From assembly GCF_958450345.1 (NCBI RefSeq), contig NC_088784.1:83229747-83293746 (forward strand): a stretch of DNA of 64,000 bases. The letters run 5' to 3'. This DNA comes from Calliphora vicina (Eukaryota; Arthropoda; Insecta; Diptera; Calliphoridae). The position numbers and the translations under genes were made by a program. Under the pieces are notes generated by a model. That model was given only the letters and a program-made list of their open reading frames with translations. It was not told the origin of the DNA and searched no databases. Every line of letters begins with the position of its first letter. Positions within the stretch are counted from its first letter, which is position 1. This document shows, in pieces, positions 23,005-33,795 of the stretch.

Positions 23005-23525
23005 GTTTTAGAGCTTATATTTGACTATAATTTTTAGAATCTTAATTCGATTGGAACAGTTTTCAGGTGGTGTTTTACTACAAGCGTTAGGTTTACATCC
23101 ATAAAAGAAAAAATGTTTTTTAAGTTCAAGTTTCAGAGAAATTTGGGAAAAAGAGAAAACACCCATAAACAAGCCATTGAAAAAATTGGCGGGTAAAGTG
23201 GTACGCCATGTTCTTTTAATATTGTACACCAAACCGCATAACCGATACATAGTATTTTAATTTGTAAATGAGTTGCGTTTTATTTAAATCATCTTTAATG
23301 GATGCGGTTAAATTTGGCGGCTGACCAAGCTTACCAGAAGCTCCTCAATACATTCTTCGCTTCGTAGGAGACATTGAATGACTGATGCGAAAAAGATTTC
23401 CATTTGTTGTTTCTAATAGCTCAGATAGCGTTCTTCAAATCTTCCGCTGCCCATTTTCATACTTAACATTTCTTTGGCATATTATTTGCTTGAAATTCTT
23501 TAGCTATACCACATTAGCCGACCAC
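23005..23525 (-). pseudogene. Probable pogo/Tigger-like transposase relic
   Basis: Minus strand from about 23483: MPKK, KWAAEDLKNAI, AIRNNKWKSF, FNVSYEA, then SGKLGQPPNLTA in another frame. Acid-basic DLKNAI...FNV and the SGKLG-P turn match a pipsqueak-type helix-turn-helix of pogo-family DNA transposases. Further along, an 80-codon ORF (23250-23008) and its alternative frame give HGVP, FSMACLWVFSLF and NLNLKNIFSF, compatible with the following CENP-B-like helix-turn-helix. Stops and frameshifts break it; the DDE domain is absent. Identification is by motif only. Confidence 0.5.
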
Positions 23526-23789
23526 GTGGTTTAATGAAATTATTATAAAATTAAACATATAAACTAAATATACTATATTGTTACATATGTTCTTCAATAG
23601 CAAAATATTTCCATTTGACTTTAATATTAAATTAATAAAGTTTAAAACTCGTGATTGTAGAAAAAAATTAATTTTTAACAGATCACAAAAAAAGTCTATT
23701 TCCATGACCTGTAAAAATTAAGTGCACTCACCCAACTCACTAAACTCTTAAGCTTGGTACCGCTACTCCTATGCTCTTAGTTTTAAAGA

Positions 23790-23834
23790 AAAGCAGCTAT
23801 ACCACATTACCCGCCTATACCACATTACCCGAAC
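23790..23834 (+). repeat. Short direct repeat CTATACCACATTACCCG
   Basis: 'ctataccacattacccg' occurs twice in tandem, and a variant 'ctataccacattagccg' lies at 23504-23520, the edge of the pogo-like relic. These may be terminal sequences of that element. Confidence 0.6.
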
Positions 23835-24199
23835 TTACTCTACAGTAAAAAAATGTAAATTATTAAAAATTGCGCAGATTAAACTGTTAAACCTTTTTTG
23901 ACAAAAACAGTAATTTTCCATAATTCCACATTCATATTCTTTCATTTGCAGCCAATCGCGAGTTTATATCTTTTAAAACGAACTTTTAACAATGATTTTA
24001 GTTAACCATAAAAAAATATATTTTTCTCCACAAAATTTATGTTGAAAATATACTAACTTTAGCGACCTCTAGTGACGACAAAAAGAGATATAAAAAGTCT
24101 TTTTAACACGAATGAGTTATTTAGTTGTCTATTGAAAAATATAAATTTCATTAACATCAAAAATATGATCTTGTTTTTGATTTTTGTCCATTGAACAAA

Positions 24200-24515
24200 G
24201 CACTGTGTGCCGGCTAGTGCCTTGAGGACCTTGTTCATATTTCTTTGTTTATGGCTTTGTATACAGGGCTTCATATACGATTTCATATGCTTCAGGTTAT
24301 TGTAGGGGTTCAATTTTTCATCGCAGTAGTGATTCGGTGCAAAAATGATTTTTTTTTATAGCATTCAAGCATAATTTCAAACTTCAAATTTTTTTGGCTG
24401 GCCTGGGCGATCTCTGTCTTGGCTGGCCTGGGCGATCTCTGTCTTCCGTGTCAAAATTACCACTTCTGAATTGCACAAACCATCTTTCGCACGTTGAAAC
24501 CGGTGGCAATTTTAT
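24200..24515 (-). pseudogene. mariner relic with a 25-bp tandem duplication
   Basis: Minus strand: PPVSTCERWFVQFRSGNFDTEDRDRPGQP, then a repeat of the 25-base segment (24396-24420 equals 24421-24445) that shifts the frame, then a large internal deletion to LECYKK, a degraded HRI..CDEK and NPYNNLKHMKSY. The deletion removes the region between GQP and the LERYK segment. Continues as an 84-codon ORF (24313-24059) whose later part is no longer mariner-like. Confidence 0.78.
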
Positions 24516-24660
24516 ACCCTACACCACCATAGTGGGGATGGTTAAATGCGTTTGTGCTGGTGTTTATAACGCCCAAAAATATTAGTCTAGCACCCACCTT
24601 AAAATATTCCAATCTGCTCAGGATCTCTTTCTGAGTCGATTAGTGTAGCTTCAATTCGAA
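24512..24660 (+). repeat. TATACCCTACACC-family 5' fragment
   Basis: Starts 'ttttataccctacaccaccatagtggggatgg' directly against the mariner relic, and ends after 'tttctgagtcgatta', losing the rest of the family. Confidence 0.8.
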
Positions 24661-25560
24661 ATTGGATATCATGTAAAATTTGAACTATGGAGACGGATTG
24701 AGTCCGATGTCTTTTCGAAAATGTTTGTTTCCATCGTACATTGTCCCATTTTAAAATAAAATTAGCCCTAGAAGATTTCTTATACTATTTAACTTCTTCA
24801 TTTCTTTTACTGTATGGTAAATACAAAAAACAATTTAAAAAAACAAAATTTTCTTTCATTTCTCAAAATTAGCACTGTATCTTCTTATTTCATATAATTA
24901 CGGCCATTATTGCAAGATATTAAGAAAGTTATTCTATTTTTTTGGTTTTTCTTTGTATGTGTTTTTTTTTATTTGCCTCAACTTTTATTAATCTTTACTT
25001 TTAATATGCTTAATTTTTACTTTGATGTTCGATTTTTCTTTTCATTACCATTTCTTTTTTTAATTCTTGCAAACAAAGTTTATTTATTTAAAAAATTAAA
25101 TGACACGAGTATCACAAAAAAAAAATCGGAAATTTTATCAACTAGAAAAAAAGGAAGAATAAAAAGAAAATTGTCATAATTAGTCATTAGTCATAATATA
25201 GAAAGAAATAAAGGCAAAATACAAATTTTCCATTGGGATTTTTTGTCCCAACACCTCCATACAGAAATAGTACTCTTACCATACAGTAATGCTTTGTCTC
25301 TATATTATGTAAATGTGCATACAAACCAAAACCCTTTAGACTTCCAAACTATAGAGTATTTTCTAAAAGTATAATGCCACTTATAGCAAGCAGTAAGACA
25401 AAAAGAAAAATAGTAAAGTGGCATAAGGAATAGTTATGGTAATTGCCACCAGCATCATCAATGTCATCATCATCGACATCAAATATCTTCTTGTCTTAAT
25501 AATATCAGTAAAAGTTGCATCAATAGCCCAAGTATTGAATGAATAAAGTAGTAACTATGT
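24661..25560. other. AT-rich non-coding stretch
   Basis: Contains an 89-codon ORF at 24910-25179 rich in Phe/Leu that mirrors a pyrimidine-rich run; I see no domain. 'caccagcatcatcaatgtcatcatcatcg' near 25446 is a degenerate CAT microsatellite. Confidence 0.45.
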
Positions 25561-25563
25561 ATA

Positions 25564-25757
25564 TTAGGGTGGCTATTCTTTTGCAGTTTTTGGGTTTTCT
25601 ATGCTCTCAAGAATCAAAATTGTACTTCGTCATCTAAAAAGCAAATGCTGAAAATTTGCGGAAAATTGAATATTGTTCTGGGTTTTATTTCAAGTTGCTA
25701 GAAGACAATTTTAGTCCTTGGAATCATCGAAAGAGTTCAAAATAAGTGCCACCCTAA
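25564..25757. mobile_element. Small MITE, TTAGGGTGGC ends
   Basis: A 194-base segment bounded by the perfect 10-bp inverted repeat TTAGGGTGGC / GCCACCCTAA. No coding capacity. A miniature inverted-repeat element; target duplication not resolvable, superfamily unassigned. Confidence 0.65.
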
Positions 25758-26625
25758 TGTTCATATGTATTACTTGAGTATGTGGTTCGGTGGTAGGTTG
25801 ATTCTCTGTTTGCCAGTTGAAGTAGTTTTTAAGGTTCATTTTAGTTTTACTAAAGAATTTGTATTTTAATGCATTTACCATTCAGACTTCTATAATCACA
25901 TTGTTTTAATATTGAACATCAAACGGTTTTTTTTTTCTGCCAAACATTTACAATATCATACTGCTTGAAAATGACTTGATAACTTTTCATAAAGTTTTAT
26001 TGTTGGAGTTTATTTTTGCCCCAAGTGTGTGTGTGTGATAAACTTTTGTTAGATTTTAGCTTTTATTTTTTTTTATGTTTTTTTTACAGTCTGTATTTAA
26101 TATTAATTTAGCAGTTACAATTTATGCTATACGAAGTAAAATAGAGTGAACAAAGTTGATCGAATTTAATGAATCTACCAATAATTAACAGCCCCCTACG
26201 AATCACCAAAGCTGTAATAGGGATTCTTGTTTATGTGAAATATCATAGTTTAAGCTACCAAAAAATAGTAATGAACAAAACTATAAAATAGCAAAAAGTA
26301 TCGAGGAGCAAAGGAGATTTTGATTAACTCTTGGGATAAAAATTACCAGAAAATATGTTTTGACAAATTTTAACTCCAAGTTTATAAAATGGTTAATTTC
26401 GAGCCTCATTTTATATGTATAGACAATTTTCAAGTTTTAAACCTTTTGGTTGTAAAGCTTATCTTTCAAACATTTTAATCAGACAGTGCGGAGATTTTAT
26501 TTTACTTTTTTCAAGGTCAAATTGTTCACCAAAAAGCTGACAAAATTTGAATACTTTGTCAATTCTTTGCACGATCTGTCAAGAAGTCTCTGAGTTCGAG
26601 GGGTAAAATTTTGACATTTTGGTCA
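25758..26625. other. Non-coding stretch
   Basis: AT-rich, with a (GT)5 run near 26024-26035. No repeat ends or ORFs with domains. Confidence 0.45.
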
Positions 26626-26631
26626 AACAAG

Positions 26632-27340
26632 TATTTATACCCTACACCACCACAGTGGGGAGGGTATTATGCGTTTGTGCAGATCTTTGTAATGCCCAAA
26701 AATATTGGTCTAACACCCACCTTAAAGTATACCTATCGACTTACAATCACTTTCTGAGTCGATTAAACGATGTCCGTCCGTCTGGTCGGCTGGCTGGCTG
26801 GCTGTCCATGTAAACCTTGTGCGCAGAGTACAGTTCGCAATTTTGAAGATGTTTCGATGAAATTTGAAACATATTATTTTTTCGGCTCAAGGACCAAGCC
26901 TATTGAAACTGGCTGAAATCGGACCATTATTTCACCTAGCCCCCATACAAATGTCCTCTCGAAATTGGACTTTATCGGTCATAAATGTTTAATTTATAAA
27001 TGTATCTCCACAAATTGCGCACCAAATAAGTTTTATATATACAAAATTCGTGTCACCAAATTTGTTACGATCGGTCCATAATTAGTCATAGCTCCCATAT
27101 AGACCCGCTTCCGAAAATCACTTTAACGTGCACAAATCGCTGTTGGTATACTCACAAAATTCAACTTAGTAAACTTTCATAGAGACATAAATCACACGAC
27201 CTAATTTCATTGTGATCGGTCTATAATTGGTCATAGCCCCCATATAAGGCCCACTTCCGAAAATCACTCAAAAATATAAATTATTGAAATTTTAAAAGAA
27301 AAATGTTTTTGCTCTTTTACTTAGTGTAGGGTATTATGTA
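26632..27340 (+). repeat. TATACCCTACACC-family dispersed repeat, near full length
   Basis: Starts 'tttataccctacaccaccacagtgggg', has the GTCCGTCCGTCTGG/GGCTGGCTGG stretch, 'ttcggctcaaggaccaagcc', three 'gatcggtccataattagtcatagctcccatat' units, and ends 'ttacttagtgtagggtatta'. The right terminal hairpin seen at 35110 is missing. ORF 26619-26813 is internal. Confidence 0.9.
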
Positions 27341-28386
27341 TGAATTTTTCCAATTTTTAGCTTTTATTTTGAAACATTGCACAGTGGAAAATTTCGGATC
27401 AAAAATCTGTAACATTTGAATGGATGAGGATTTTTGTATGATTTTTTGTTGAACAGGTGGGACTTTAAGCTTTAATATGTATTTTTAATCATAAAAATCG
27501 TATTATTAAAAAAAAGTTATGAACGGTTAAAAATAATTTTTTGATTTTTTTTTGTGTGTTTTTGTATAAAAATAATAGTGCTATAGTACCTCTAACTCAC
27601 ATATTTTTAGACCGATTTCAAAAACCGATTTATAAAAAGTTTAGCATTTTTTATTTTTTTTTTTGTAATTTTTCAAATTATTTAACCTATTTTTTGCACA
27701 ATGTTTTAAAGATAATTTTTTATAGACACAAATGAGACATTACTTGTTAAAAACGGTTTATATTTGCAAGAAAATACTATACAAGGTGTTAATGAAAAGT
27801 TGAATAACTTTTAAAATTTTCATCCTGTTAAAAAAATTAAAACACTGTTTTGTTAAGAACTAGATTTACTTCATATATAGTTATACATTTTTATAACCTA
27901 TCATAGCAAAATAAGCTATGAAAAGCAACTTAAATCAAATAAAGTTGATGATTTTTTTCTTAAAATTCTGAGTTGCTCAACAGTTTTGCATGTCATTTGT
28001 TTATAGGCACCAAAATGCAGCTAATTTTGATATATCTTTTAGACAATAAGTTAAACTTTTATTCTATGTTAAAACTAGATCGGCGGCAGACGGCGCCAAT
28101 AGTTAAAATTCTAGTCAAAGTTGCGAAGGTAAGTTGAAAAACATTATATCCAAACTCATTAACAAGGTAGAATCTGGACGAGATACCCTTTCCAACAAGG
28201 TATAACAATTCTGAAAGAAAATAATTATAAATATTAAAAATACGCCCTTGAATGTGGTATAATTTTAACTCCCCAAATATTTAAAGTCGGATGTAGTGTG
28301 TTCTGTCGCCATTTTCGAATACTTCTGTTGACATAATAACTATAATTTCTGCAAATAATTATTGCTTGACATCATAACTTTACGAT
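27341..28386. other. Non-coding; one Transib-like heptamer end
   Basis: CACAGTG at 27380-27386, followed by 'gaaaatttcggatcaaaaatctg' and a 'ctgtaac' block, resembles the family end at 35283. It adjoins 'tttttagcttttattttgaaaca', the 3' flank of mariner copies. The rest is AT-rich without genes. Confidence 0.4.
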
Positions 28387-28432
28387 ACAAGTTGTTTTAT
28401 GGTTAATTTAAATTAACCATAAAACAACTTGT
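28387..28432. repeat. Perfect 46-base palindrome
   Basis: Twenty-three bases starting ACAAGTTGTTTTATGG are followed immediately by their exact reverse complement. It sits directly against a mariner C-terminal fragment, so it may be a terminal-repeat junction or a template-switch product. Confidence 0.9.
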
Positions 28433-28535
28433 GCATTGGTGCAATATAAATTTATTCAAAGTATTGGCCATGGCAACATATATATTCCGAGCCAAAAGAA
28501 CTGCTCATCTTTTGATGTTTTAAAGTAAGGCGTAT
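28433..28535 (-). pseudogene. mariner C-terminal fragment
   Basis: Matches the LPERWEK..NNGQYFE segment and 3' flank seen at 20330-20400 ('attcaaagtattggccatggcaacatat', 'gccaaaagaactgctcatctttt'), about 100 bases only. Confidence 0.7.
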
Positions 28536-28739
28536 CCCAAATTTATATTTATTATCGATATCTTACTTTGTTCCTATTACATGTGGCTATGCGATAAAGT
28601 GATAAATCTAAACAATTTTTGCCGTCTTCGATTTTTAATTTTTTTTTAAAAAACAATAAAATTTACTATTTTCACGTATCCAATTGTGAAATAAATTTCA
28701 AAACAAATTTCAGCACTTTTAAGTTTCATATAAAAATAT

Positions 28740-30700
28740 TTACACCGAACACATCAAACGAAGCAATTGAGTTGCCACCTGTTGCACCCTATTTTGGAGC
28801 AGCCATACCCCCACGTTTTGAGATTCGAGAGATCGAAAATGCTATTGCTGATTTAAATCCCAAGAAAGCGCCTGGTATGGATAAGATCAGCAACAAGATG
28901 CTTATGGAGCTACCCCGGATAGCAATAAAAATAATTCTTTTTATTTTTAATGCTATATTACGACATGAATATTATCCTCCAGAATGGAAGGTTTCACTGG
29001 TTACCATGATACCCAAGCCGGGAAAAGATCACACAAAAGTAGAATCATACAGACCCATCAGCCTATTGTCTAATATATCAAAGCTATTTGAGAAGATACT
29101 TATGAACAAGTTGTACGATGTTAACTGAAAACAATTGTATTCCGAATCATCAATTTGGATTTAGAAGAAAACACAGTACTATCGAACAAACCCATAGACT
29201 TGTAAATATGGTGAGAAAAGCGTTTGAAGAAAAGAAATACTGTTCTGCACACTTCATCGACATCTCTCAAGCGTTTGATAAGGTATGGCATGCTGGATTA
29301 ATATACAAATTGAGTCAAAATTTACCGGCAAACACACATAAGCTGTTGGAAAGCTATTTAACTGGTCGAACATTTAAGGTTAAAGAGGGAAACTTTTTAA
29401 GTACTGCACAACCCATTGAAGCTGGAGTCCCCCAAGGCAGTATCCTGGGACCTTTTTTATACTTGATGTATTCGTCTGATATGCCAACTAACAATCGCAC
29501 TCATACATCAACATTTGCTGATGATACTGCTATTCTAAGCATTCATGAAAACCCTCAAGAAGCGTCTCGTTACTTACAAAACCACATATTTGAATTAGAA
29601 AAATGGTTAAAACAATGGAAAATTAAAGTCAACGAGCAAAAATGTACACACATTACATTTACATTGCGTAGAGAATAATGCCCCCCTATTCATATCAATA
29701 ACCAAACAATAATTCAACAATCGGAAGTGAAAATCCTCGGAATACATCTCGATCGTCGCCTTACATGGAAAAGTCATATAGATGCAAAGTTGACTCAAAT
29801 GAAATTGAAATCAATTCAAATTAATTGGCTTATTGGCAGAAACTCCACGCTTAGTTTAGATTGTAAACTTCTACTTTATAACATGATCATAAAACCGATA
29901 TGGTGTTATGGCATACAGTTATGGGGCACGGCCGGCCGTGCCCCATATATATCTTCATATATATATCTTCAACTAATAGAGATAACCTACATGTGTAAAC
30001 GTATTTTTAGTAGATCTTCTCAAGGACTATTTATATTTTAAATTTTAGCTCATTCGGATCATAAATGGATTTTTGGCGATTTTTTTAAAAATTTAAGACC
30101 CGAGGTGACCAACTTTGAGGGGCCACGTACTGGCCCCCATTACCCCTAGGAAGCTGAACAACTGCAAATCAACTCGAAAACACCTCAGCTCCAATCGTGT
30201 GAAATTTCGTAATAATATCTCTAATAGTTCCCGAGATACCGAATTATTGCCAAAAAAAATACGTTTCTGAACCACTGTGCGCGGCCTCAGCGTCAAATGT
30301 AGAAAAGATCCAAAGACGCCAAAACAAGTTTCTAAGAATGATCACAGTTGCCCCCTGGTATATCAAAAACGCGAATATACACAAAGATCTAAACGTGCCC
30401 ATTGTAAAAACTGAAATCTCGAAAAACGTACAAAAATATTTAAAAAAAACTTGAAGTTCACCCAAACCCGCTGGCCCGCAACATATTAGATAACCGTGGC
30501 CACACTCGATTAAGAAGGAGGGACACAGCAGACCTAATCTAGAAGGAAGAATGCCAATTTAACCAAAACAACTATGAACACAAAATTTTTTCGTCCGGCA
30601 CTGGCTGGACTAATTAAATAATAATATTAGATATAAGATTTGAACCACTTATTATTAGTTCATTAAATAATGAAGATACAATAAATAAATGATGAAAAAA
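28740..30700 (+). pseudogene. Jockey-type LINE, 5' truncated, reverse transcriptase largely readable
   Basis: Reading frames 28619-29128, 29118-29678 and 29727-30041 join into one RT: IREIENAIADLNPKKAPGMD, VTMIPKPGKD, SYRPISLLSNISKLFEKIL; then HFIDISQAFDKVW (Asp 48 of the second frame), GVPQGSILGP (103-112) and FADDTAIL (133-140, both catalytic Asp kept); then VKILGIHLDRRLTWKSHI and IKPIWCYGIQLWGTA. One frameshift lies near 29120 and a nonsense codon at about 29676. After an insertion (29920-30285) the protein resumes as SNVEKIQRRQNKFLRMIT, APWYIKNANIHKDLNVPIV. The 3' end has AATAAATAAATG near 30680. The endonuclease half is absent. Confidence 0.9.
29920..30285. mobile_element. Insertion in the LINE, palindrome at left and Transib-like end at right
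   Basis: The LINE codons for LWGTA run into a 28-base perfect palindrome centred on GGCC|GGCC (29920-29947), then about 325 bases of foreign sequence ending in CACTGTG (30273-30279) before the LINE resumes at 'tcagcgtcaaatgtag'. CACTGTG read inward is the CACAGTG heptamer of the window's Transib-like elements. The left end does not show a matching heptamer; a 7-base near-duplication (CACGGCC / CGCGGCC) brackets the segment. Confidence 0.6.
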
Positions 30701-30735
30701 ATAAATATATAAAAATATATTACTTGACCAAACTG

Positions 30736-30896
30736 CGAGGGCGGATCAATATTTTCGAACTTCCCTCATAGCTATATGAAATGCAACACTGTTCCCATCA
30801 AGTACCATCTGCTAATAGACTATTGTCAAACATACAACCTCGTGTATTTTAAGTGTGTTTCATTCAAAAAGTCAGAGACGAGGGGAACCGCCCTCG
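30736..30896. mobile_element. Small MITE with CGAGGGCGG ends
   Basis: Left 'cgagggcggatcaatatttt', right read inward 'cgagggcggttcccctcgtc'; about 160 bases. CGAGGGCGG-starting ends occur in Tc1/mariner relatives. No ORF. A TA before the right-hand end is present, but the left flank is TG. Confidence 0.6.
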
Positions 30897-30969
30897 TATA
30901 TGTGGATCAATTAAAATTTTAGCTGAGATTCCAGATATGAAAATATGGATTTTTTTGTAATTTTCATAT

Positions 30970-31580
30970 TAAACCCACTAGATTATCCAAAACTGAAACC
31001 AGTCAGCCGGTTTTTCCATCTTTGTAAACTCGACCGGTTTCAATTTTCTTTAATATTTCGGCTAACCGGTTTTAATGTATATATATAAAAATGAAATGGT
31101 CCATGTATGTAATGTCATCACGTGAGAACGGCCTGAGAGATTTGGATGATTTTTATACCCTACACCACCATAGTGGTGTAGGGTATATTTGCAAATAAAT
31201 AAGAACAGGCAGGTGTATGTGGGTTGGAGAAACTTGAAGAACTAACATTAGTAAATACGTACCGGGCGAAGCCGGGGCGGTCAACTAGTGAAATATATTT
31301 TCAAAAGCTCATTTAAACATATTTTTGGAAAACTTTGATACCATTTTTAAAAACACTGATTAAATTTATACAAAATTGTAGTATTTGACAATATTTGTTA
31401 AAATTTATAAATAATTGCCTTAAGAATTAAAAAATTTGATATTAGCGTATTTTGCATATTGAATAAAAATTTAATATAAACCGGTTTTTTTGAAGACAAA
31501 AACCGAAATCGGATAATCGGTTTTTTTAAAGATAAAAATCAAAACCGGTTTTTTTCAAAAACACAACCGGTTTTTTAAAT
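30970..31580 (+). mobile_element. AACCGGTTTTT-motif element, interrupted by a Helitron
   Basis: Between about 30985 and 31075 and again 31289-31575 the sequence is packed with CCGGTTTTT and its complement. The same order of sequence occurs uninterrupted at 49341-49659. No ORF. Dense repeated motifs at both ends suggest a non-autonomous DNA transposon whose transposase binds sub-terminal repeats; family unknown. Confidence 0.65.
31076..31288 (+). mobile_element. Non-autonomous Helitron, 213 bases, precise A^T insertion
   Basis: Starts TGTATATATATAAAAATGAA, contains 'cacgtgagaacggcctgagagatttgg', and ends with a GC-rich hairpin (CCGGgcgaagCCGG), 13 more bases and terminal CTAG, followed by T. 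This is the Helitron layout: AT target, no duplication, 3' hairpin then CTRR. The same flanks joined without it ('ccggttttaatgaaatatattttc') occur at 49434-49457. A 40-base palindromic TATACCC fragment (31151-31190) lies inside it. Confidence 0.85.
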
Positions 31581-31810
31581 AAGTGTATATATTCTGGGCC
31601 CTCATAAGATTCTATGATGATATAGCTATGACCGTCCGTCCGTCTGTCTGTTGAAAACACGATAGCTGGCGGAAATTTTACAGACATATACTCTGTTGAT
31701 AGTTTGTTTGGTATTAAAAATGAGCTTCTTGAGCAGTCACAAATATGCGGATTATGCAACAATCCTGATAAAATTTTGCACAAATTAGTTCTAAGTACTC
31801 TGAAATTATA
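31581..31810 (+). repeat. Fragment of another dispersed fly repeat
   Basis: 'tatattctgggccctcataagattctatgatgatatagctatgaccgtccgtccgtctgtctgttgaaaacacg' style sequence, known in flies as a dispersed repeat carrying GTCCGTCCGTCTGTC. Ends not resolved. The minus-strand 85-codon ORF is within it. Confidence 0.5.
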
Positions 31811-33790
31811 CTGTAATGTATGGCGGTTTTTGTGAACTAAGTATTTGAATTAAAAGTCTTAATTTTGTTTTTACAACATTGTGGTGGTAAACAATGTTTG
31901 GGAAGAGTCATAATTTCTGTATGGTTAGTTATTCTTAAAAAGAAATGTATTTGTTTAGAAAAAATACTCTTCTTATCTATGACACATTACAATCTTAAAC
32001 TGTCATCTGTTTTGTTACGAATTGTAATCTAAATCATTACAGTTGTTGTAACACAAACCAATACAAATCAAAATCAAAACACAATAAGCGTGTTAAATCG
32101 CAAAAATATCTATGAATAAATTAAATTATCCACAACGAAATAGACACAAAAACTTACAATGGATTTCTATAAAAACAAAACCAAAAAAAAAATACCACTT
32201 AAAAGGGTCACTCACTATACAAGGACTTAATATTTCAACAAAAAATTATTCATATTTTATAACAACAGCGGAAAATATTACAAAAACAATAGAAAAAAAT
32301 ATTTAAAAGGAAATTTCATGATTCTGTATAAATGACTTGTTTACACACATAATCGCTAAAAAATTAAGTTTTTTTAAACAAAAAATACTACAGACTCTAT
32401 TAAATTAGCTGCTTATAAAAGGATACGAACGTCAGGATACAAACACTAGCAACGTGCTGTGTTTGTAAGGGTTTAAGGGTGGTGGTCCAGCTATGGAACA
32501 AACTTAGAAAACAAACAAAAAATGTATTTAATTTAAGGGAGAATGTGAAAAAAATAAAGAAAAATTATGATTTGTGTTTTTTTATTTTTGCTTTCTAAAA
32601 ATCAAAAGCAAGAAAAACAAGCGAATCTTTTGTGGAAATAAAGAAATATATATTTTAACGTAATGGGAGGGATTAAGTAACACGCTTAGAATATTAAAGT
32701 GGGCGTGAAATATTTAGCACTAAAATCACAAGCGTCTAACAGAAAACAAACAAAAACAAAAAACTGAATGAATAAATAAATTGGCCAAAGCAAACGGAAA
32801 AGAAATTATATAAAGTTGGTATATGAGAAAAAAAACACACTTAAAATAACCAAAGGATTTTTAATATTAAATGAAAAAGTCTTAGGAGACGAAGCAAAAG
32901 AAAACAAATGAGGAAAAAAATGCGGGAATTACAAATGTAATCAAGTACGTGACCCCAAGTATTAAATGGTATTAAAGGATTCTTTTATTTTCATTATTCC
33001 TGCAACCAACAAAATCAAAATTCAAAAAATTACCCTTTTTTTATATAAAACTGAAAGACATTTAACAAAAACAGGAAGTGATATTAAAAATGCCAAATTA
33101 AGGCAACATATTTTGTAAAACTCATTTAGAGCTTCTTATGGCGAAGTAATGAACAAATGCTTAATCATTCGTTTTTGGTTTTGTAGAGCCAACACAATAA
33201 AATTCACCACATTGACTAACTAATTTAAATAATATGCTACTCTCAAATAACCTTTATAAATCTTTCATTCATTTTTTTAAATTCATATGAAATTTTCCTT
33301 ATATTCCAGCCACTACAATAATTTAATGCTTTTTCATATTTCAAAAATAATGATTTTAATTCCCATTTTTAAGTAGGTTTATATTTGGATGCTTAGAAAA
33401 GAAAAATCAACGAAGAAGAACAAATAAGCGTCAAATAAACAATGGACTTTTTTCTTCCTAAAAAAAATAGAAGAAAGAAAAAATCAGGAATTAAAAATAT
33501 AAATATAATAGAAAGAAAGAAAAAATATAAAACCGCGATGGAAAAAAACATATTTTTATTTGTCTAAAAAAGAAGATACTTATAATTTAACATAAATCCT
33601 TTTTAGCAATGGTTCAATGATGATGGTTTTAATGACAATGAGAGGGTATGATTCAAATATGCATAATTAAATAGATAAGACAATTCAAATGCAGAGGATA
33701 ATGAACGAATTTTGAATGCACTGCATTCATAGAGTTTTAAACTTGATATATATAGACTCGATTAAAAAAAAAAATTAAAAAAATTAAAAA
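31811..33790. other. Long non-coding island
   Basis: About 2 kb, AT-rich, lysine/asparagine ORFs only. Nearly free of the window's dispersed repeats. 'aatgatgatggttttaatgacaatgag' near 33614 is a degenerate GAT run. Possibly unique intron or intergenic sequence. Confidence 0.55.
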
Positions 33791-33795
33791 ATTCT

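Noticed and set aside
24910..25179. 89-codon ORF that looks like a membrane protein (many Phe/Leu/Val)
   Set aside because: It is the translation of a T-rich run; hydrophobicity follows from base composition, and it has no partner features.
27380..27386. A 12-spacer RSS-like end (CACAGTG, 13 bases, CAAAAATCT)
   Set aside because: No partner end or duplication, and AT-rich sequence gives nonamer-like strings easily.
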